From the NCBI GenBank assembly GCA_905199755.1, contig CAJKHT010000035.1:1-27905 (forward strand): a DNA stretch of 27,905 nucleotides, given 5' to 3'. Each line of letters opens with the position of its first letter. Position 1 is the first letter of the stretch. This DNA is from an uncultured Eubacteriales bacterium. GTDB taxonomy: Bacteria > Bacillota > Clostridia > UBA1381. The notes under the pieces are model-generated. The model saw nothing but the letters and a program-made list of their open reading frames with translations. It was not told the DNA's origin and did no database searches. Below are positions 23,882-27,905 of this stretch, in pieces. The position numbers were made by a program, and so were the translations under genes.

Positions 23882-26800
23882 GTGAGGTTTATAAAACGTG
23901 CGTTAACGGTGGTTTTGTCTGCGGCGATAGCCGCAGGCACACTGCCCGTTGTTTTGGCTGATACCGATACGGCGCTTGATGAAATTCAGAATACATCGGA
24001 TATACAGCAGACGGAAATGCCGGAGCAAAGCAGTGTGGAGAATGAGGAGGATGAAGCAGCTCTTTTTTCGGATGAAGTATCACTCCGGGCAGCTGCTCCC
24101 GAAATGTATACCATGTCTATGGATACCGATCCGTCCGGCAATCCCACAAGGGATGAAAACGGATATATAGTTTCCACCTATGGTTATACGCTTAAGGGTG
24201 ATCCTTATAACATAAAGCCCGTAAAACAGGGAATAGAGTACTCGGCAAGCAACAAAAAGCTTCATGCTTCGTACAGCCTTGATGATGCACATCTTTTCGG
24301 ACAGTGGAACGGTTCCGCATGGGCAGTACAGCCTAAGCTTGACTATGATAATTATGCCGATCTGGCAGAGGTGGAGACTGCGGCAAAAGCAGGTAATTAT
24401 GAAGAAGCAAAGCTGCAGCTTTACAACTACTATATTTTAAAAGAGCGTAAACTGAACAGGGCAAAGAGTACAACAAGCTCGAAAAAAGATGATATAACAG
24501 CGGATTTGCTGATGAAAAACTTTATGTATAATGACCGAAGCGGAATTATACCGGCGGAGCTTATGAATGTGGGCAACACTCCGTCATATGTAAGCGGCGA
24601 TGTCACATCTGTGCTAACCAAGTATCTCGGAATACGCAAGTATCTGACCTTCTGGGTTATGGCAACGGATAAAAACGGTGACAGTGCGGTGTTTAACAGT
24701 AAGGAAGCCGGAGAGAATGTTCCGTATCTTCAGGTAAAGGTAAACGGAACGGACAAGGTGTTTTATCCTACCGATGACTCAATAATAAAAGCGGCAGGGA
24801 ATAAGAACAATAATTACGGTTCCGAAACCGAGCTTGTTGCACATGAGGACGGAATTGACGAAACAAAGACACTGGTAAATGACGAAACAAGCAGAATATA
24901 TCTTAAATTTGATGTTTCGGAGCTTGTTAAGGGAGATACCATTTCCGCGGCGACATTTAATATTTACGGGCATAATGTAACAGCCGATAAGGAAAAGGAG
25001 GTCGTGCTGTTCTATTCGGACGATTCGTCATGGGAAGAAAATAAAATAACATACAGCAATGCAACGGCGCAGATTGCGTTTTCATACGACCAAAGCGATT
25101 CATGGGAATGGAATCAGCCGACAAACGGAGGTTACCGTTATCAGGAAGAGCTTTTAAGATTTGATACATGGTTTGATAAGCTGGTAAAAATGTATAATGT
25201 TACCGGCGATGAAAAATATGCATATACCGCATTGAGACTGTTTACAGACTATCTCTATGTCAGAGGTGACGATCCGTGCTGGCTGAAATCTCTTGACGTT
25301 GCGGTAAGGTCACAGGTTATGCCGTCATATTTAATGCAGCTTATTGAGAGCGAATATATGAACCCCGACATTTTCACGGGAATTATAAAGTGGATGTATG
25401 TGCAGGGATACTGTGCAAGCTTTTTCACACGCGGAACGAACTGGGGCTTGAGCGAAACATGGGGACTGTTTACAATAGCCGTAAATTTCCCCGAGTTTAC
25501 GGCATCGCAGTCATGGATTGACAGAGTGCGGACACGTTATGAAAGCCTTTCAAGCTCCATGATAAAGGACGACTATTCATGTACGGAGCTTTCGCTGGGA
25601 TATACCGATTACACCATAGCCACCGCAGTCGGTGCAAAGGATGCGGCGGACGAAATAGGGTATACGGAATATCCGTATACACAAAAGACCATTGACAATA
25701 TAGAGGGCTGGGGACTGTTTGAATATTATACCAGCATGCCGGGAGTCAGGGATAATCAGGTTGGCGACGGCTACAGCTACAGAGGTGATTTCAAGTCGCG
25801 TATGATGTATCTGGGGCAGTGGCTCAATAATGATGAGCTGATGTATGCGGCAACCGACGGAAAAGAGGGCACTCCGCCGAGCTTCACTTCAAAGCTGTTC
25901 CCGAACGGAAAAAAGGTTATAATGCGTACCGGCTGGGGCGATAACGATATGTATTTGTTTACCGATGCCGACGGCGGCGTGGGTACACATTCGCACCCCG
26001 ATGACAATGCTATAGTGGTTATGGCGCACGGACAGTATCTTTTGGTGGATCCGCTGTACGGTACATATTCGGGTTCGAGTATTGCATCGTGGCTGACATC
26101 AACAAAGGCGCATAACCTTGTTACGGTAAACGGAGCAAGCCAGGCATACAATAAATCATCGGCGGTCGGAAAATCCGAACGCTGGGAAACAAATAATTCG
26201 TATGATTTTTCAACACTTGATTCTCCGGCGACAACGGGTATTTCAAGCTACAAGCGTTCGATTTTGTTTATAAGAAATAATTTCTGGCTTGTAAACGATT
26301 ATCTTGTTCCGACAAACGGCAATACAAATACGTATGTTCAGTCATGGCATTATCTGCCGGAGGCGGAGCCGTCATTGGACAGTGAAACAAAAATTTCACG
26401 TACAAATATGCCGGAGGTAAATATACAGGTTGTTCCCGTAAAGCCGGAGGAATTTTCAAGGTCGGAGCTGGCTGACGGCTATTATTCCGAGGGACAGGGA
26501 AGTATTTTAAGTGCGAAATATACCGAATACGAAAAGAAGCAGAGCGGCACGGCGGTGTTCAATACGGTGCTTATGCCCGAAAACCGCGGCGAGAACTTTG
26601 ATATAGTCACATCGCCGATTACAATTGACGGAATGTCGGAAACGGACGCAAGCGCATATGAGATTTATATGACGGATAAAACCACAGGCAAGGTGAATCA
26701 CTACCAGTATTATCTTTTGCATAACAGCGCTAAAAAAGCGGCGGTGCAGATAGATAATCATAAAACCGATGCGTCCATGCTGTTTGTGGAGCTTAATGAG

Positions 26801-27793
26801 GACGGTTCAACAAAATATGCCGTTGCGCAGGACGCTTCATATATTCAGAATACTCTTAAAAACAGCTATGTTTTCAAGAGCGATAAAGAAACCACGGAAA
26901 TTGCGGTTGAACTCAGCGGAAACATATACAGTATTGACAGCTCTGTTGTTTCAGCCGATGATTTAAAGAACGGCAATGTTCAGGTTAATGCATCTGGGCA
27001 TACAATCAAAAAGGTGTTGCTTAACAATAACGAAACAAGCTATAAGCAGGTAGGTGATAATCTCTATTTCGGAGATGCACCGTCGGATGATGATCCGACT
27101 CCGACACCGACCGTAAAGCCGACAACGGCACCCGTTCATGCGGGAGGCAGCGGCGGAGGCGGTGGCGGCGGCAGTTCAACACCGTCAAAAACGCCTGTGC
27201 CGTCTGTAATACCGTCACCGACACAGGAACCCGATGATAAGCCGCAGGCATCAGAGAAGCCCGATGAAATGAGCACCGAAATGCAGAATGAAATTGCAGG
27301 CCATTGGGCAGAAAAGGAAATACGCAAGCTTTACAGCAACGGAATAGTCAAGGGCAATAACAACGGATTGCTCGCATTGAACGATAATATAACAAGAGCA
27401 GAATTTGCGGCATTGCTTGTAAGAGTGAAAAATCTGAGTATTCCGGAATATAAAAACGTATTTTACGATGTTACCTCGGATGACTGGTATGCCGGATATA
27501 TCCAGGCAGCATATGATAACGGAATTATGCGCGGCTCGGACGGAAAAGCGGAACCGAATAAATACATAACCCGTGAAGAAATGGCGGTTATGCTGTCATC
27601 GGCTGCTGACAAAGCAAGTGCGGATATTGATTTTGCTGACAATACGCAAATAAGCGAATGGGCGGAAGCTGCCGTAAAAAAGGTTTACGGCTCGGGACTC
27701 ATGAACGGACGTGAAAACAATATGTTTGCACCGAAAGAAAACGCAAAGCGCAGTGAAGCCTTTGTAATAATGTATCGTATTATAAACCAATAA
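23882..27793 (+). CDS. SLH-anchored heparinase II/III-type polysaccharide lyase
   Basis: A 1303-residue exported protein from the GTG at 23882. The signal peptide ends near PVVLA (residue 26). After a propeptide-like acidic stretch, a DNRLRE/CBM96-like module is seen (about 225-405; NNNYGSETELVAHE, SRIYLKFDVSELVKGDTISA, then DSSWEENKITYSNA). An alpha/alpha-toroid follows (about 415-640; FFTRGTNWGLSETWGLF with Asn520-Trp521, then YSCTELSLGYTDY). The heparinase II/III beta-sandwich (about 675-900) has GTHSHPDDNAIVVMAHGQYL (His703, His705). Next come a Pro/Thr and poly-Gly linker (about 1067-1098) and three SLH repeats (about 1140-1303). Such lyases cut uronic-acid polymers (alginate, heparin-like chains) by beta-elimination; a CBM96 module occurs in alginate lyases of PL39 type (from memory). 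The exact substrate is unknown. It is the last gene of the SLH operon. Confidence 0.88.
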   Translation: MRFIKRALTVVLSAAIAAGTLPVVLADTDTALDEIQNTSDIQQTEMPEQSSVENEEDEAALFSDEVSLRAAAPEMYTMSMDTDPSGNPTRDENGYIVSTYGYTLKGDPYNIKPVKQGIEYSASNKKLHASYSLDDAHLFGQWNGSAWAVQPKLDYDNYADLAEVETAAKAGNYEEAKLQLYNYYILKERKLNRAKSTTSSKKDDITADLLMKNFMYNDRSGIIPAELMNVGNTPSYVSGDVTSVLTKYLGIRKYLTFWVMATDKNGDSAVFNSKEAGENVPYLQVKVNGTDKVFYPTDDSIIKAAGNKNNNYGSETELVAHEDGIDETKTLVNDETSRIYLKFDVSELVKGDTISAATFNIYGHNVTADKEKEVVLFYSDDSSWEENKITYSNATAQIAFSYDQSDSWEWNQPTNGGYRYQEELLRFDTWFDKLVKMYNVTGDEKYAYTALRLFTDYLYVRGDDPCWLKSLDVAVRSQVMPSYLMQLIESEYMNPDIFTGIIKWMYVQGYCASFFTRGTNWGLSETWGLFTIAVNFPEFTASQSWIDRVRTRYESLSSSMIKDDYSCTELSLGYTDYTIATAVGAKDAADEIGYTEYPYTQKTIDNIEGWGLFEYYTSMPGVRDNQVGDGYSYRGDFKSRMMYLGQWLNNDELMYAATDGKEGTPPSFTSKLFPNGKKVIMRTGWGDNDMYLFTDADGGVGTHSHPDDNAIVVMAHGQYLLVDPLYGTYSGSSIASWLTSTKAHNLVTVNGASQAYNKSSAVGKSERWETNNSYDFSTLDSPATTGISSYKRSILFIRNNFWLVNDYLVPTNGNTNTYVQSWHYLPEAEPSLDSETKISRTNMPEVNIQVVPVKPEEFSRSELADGYYSEGQGSILSAKYTEYEKKQSGTAVFNTVLMPENRGENFDIVTSPITIDGMSETDASAYEIYMTDKTTGKVNHYQYYLLHNSAKKAAVQIDNHKTDASMLFVELNEDGSTKYAVAQDASYIQNTLKNSYVFKSDKETTEIAVELSGNIYSIDSSVVSADDLKNGNVQVNASGHTIKKVLLNNNETSYKQVGDNLYFGDAPSDDDPTPTPTVKPTTAPVHAGGSGGGGGGGSSTPSKTPVPSVIPSPTQEPDDKPQASEKPDEMSTEMQNEIAGHWAEKEIRKLYSNGIVKGNNNGLLALNDNITRAEFAALLVRVKNLSIPEYKNVFYDVTSDDWYAGYIQAAYDNGIMRGSDGKAEPNKYITREEMAVMLSSAADKASADIDFADNTQISEWAEAAVKKVYGSGLMNGRENNMFAPKENAKRSEAFVIMYRIINQ

Positions 27794-27834
27794 ATCAAAC
27801 GCTCGTGTATATGACACGGGCGTTTGATTTATTA
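27792..27834 (+). terminator. Terminator of the SLH operon, overlapping the last stop codon
   Basis: A 17-bp stem with one wobble pair (27792-27808 with 27814-27830; core CAAACGCTCGTGT) around a five-base loop, ending in GATTTATT. It begins within the TAA of the lyase gene. Confidence 0.8.
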
Positions 27835-27853
27835 TGAAATATTTTGTGTTCGG

Positions 27854-27882
27854 TTGACATAATCGAAGAAATATAGTATTAT
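27854..27882 (+). promoter_or_regulatory. Promoter for a gene beyond the right edge
   Basis: TTGACA (27854-27859), a 17-base spacer and TATTAT (27877-27882) in AT-rich sequence. No start codon follows before the window ends. Confidence 0.7.
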
Positions 27883-27905
27883 ATATATTGGGTTATTTTT
27901 ATTTG

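Noticed and set aside
27136..27251. Low-complexity poly-Gly and Pro/Thr stretch as a frameshift or repeat expansion site
   Set aside because: It is the usual linker before SLH repeats and stays in frame through to three good SLH domains.

Overview
The window looks like the chromosome of an anaerobic, endospore-forming Firmicute of class Clostridia. The evidence is a full germination protease gene (gpr), the YfmF/YfmH pair of M16-like proteins, a MATE pump, AzlC/AzlD, and above all three very large proteins with S-layer homology (SLH) modules. SLH-anchored polysaccharide-degrading proteins of this build are known from gut pectin and uronate degraders such as Monoglobus. The genus is an inference, not a reading. 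No rRNA, tRNA, CRISPR array, insertion sequence or prophage was seen.

Layout. Positions 1-233 hold the 3' end of a DHHW/SGNH-type protein. A possible 37-codon ORF and a MATE efflux pump follow (251-1706). A bidirectional terminator and the relic of a LysR-type regulator fill 1720-2018. On the minus strand come yfmF-yfmH (4636-2075) and gpr (5563-4700). A plus-strand run of eight genes then covers 5736-12841: a secreted protein of unknown function, a BcrA-type ABC ATPase, its permease, a histidine kinase, an OmpR-type response regulator, and larB, larC and larE for the nickel-pincer nucleotide cofactor. No larA-type enzyme is present in the window. Convergent to this lie azlC-azlD (minus, 13898-12845). 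A second minus-strand operon (15781-14040) encodes a DUF4097-like protein, a DUF1700-like protein and a small acidic membrane protein.

The right half looks like a uronate-polysaccharide locus. An RpiB/LacA/LacB-family isomerase (15946-16581) resembles, from memory, the streptococcal isomerase DhuI, which handles the product of unsaturated uronic acids. It is fired from a promoter that is nearly a mirror image of the promoter of the DUF4097 operon. After a strong terminator, a new promoter (TTGAGA-N17-TATAAT) drives three tightly spaced giant genes. The first is an 884-aa protein with N-terminal SLH repeats. The second is a 1454-aa protein with no visible catalytic domain: three lectin-like plus Ig-like units, a discoidin domain and C-terminal SLH repeats. 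The third is a 1303-aa heparinase II/III-type polysaccharide lyase with a DNRLRE/CBM96-like module and C-terminal SLH repeats. A terminator closes the unit at 27792-27834 and a consensus promoter for a gene outside the window follows.

How they may work together (inference): the SLH proteins would hold a lectin-like scaffold and a lyase on the cell wall to cut a uronic-acid polymer. The cytoplasmic isomerase would then process the imported unsaturated uronate. The eight-gene lar operon joins an antimicrobial-peptide-type sensing and export cassette to cofactor synthesis, which is an unusual pairing.
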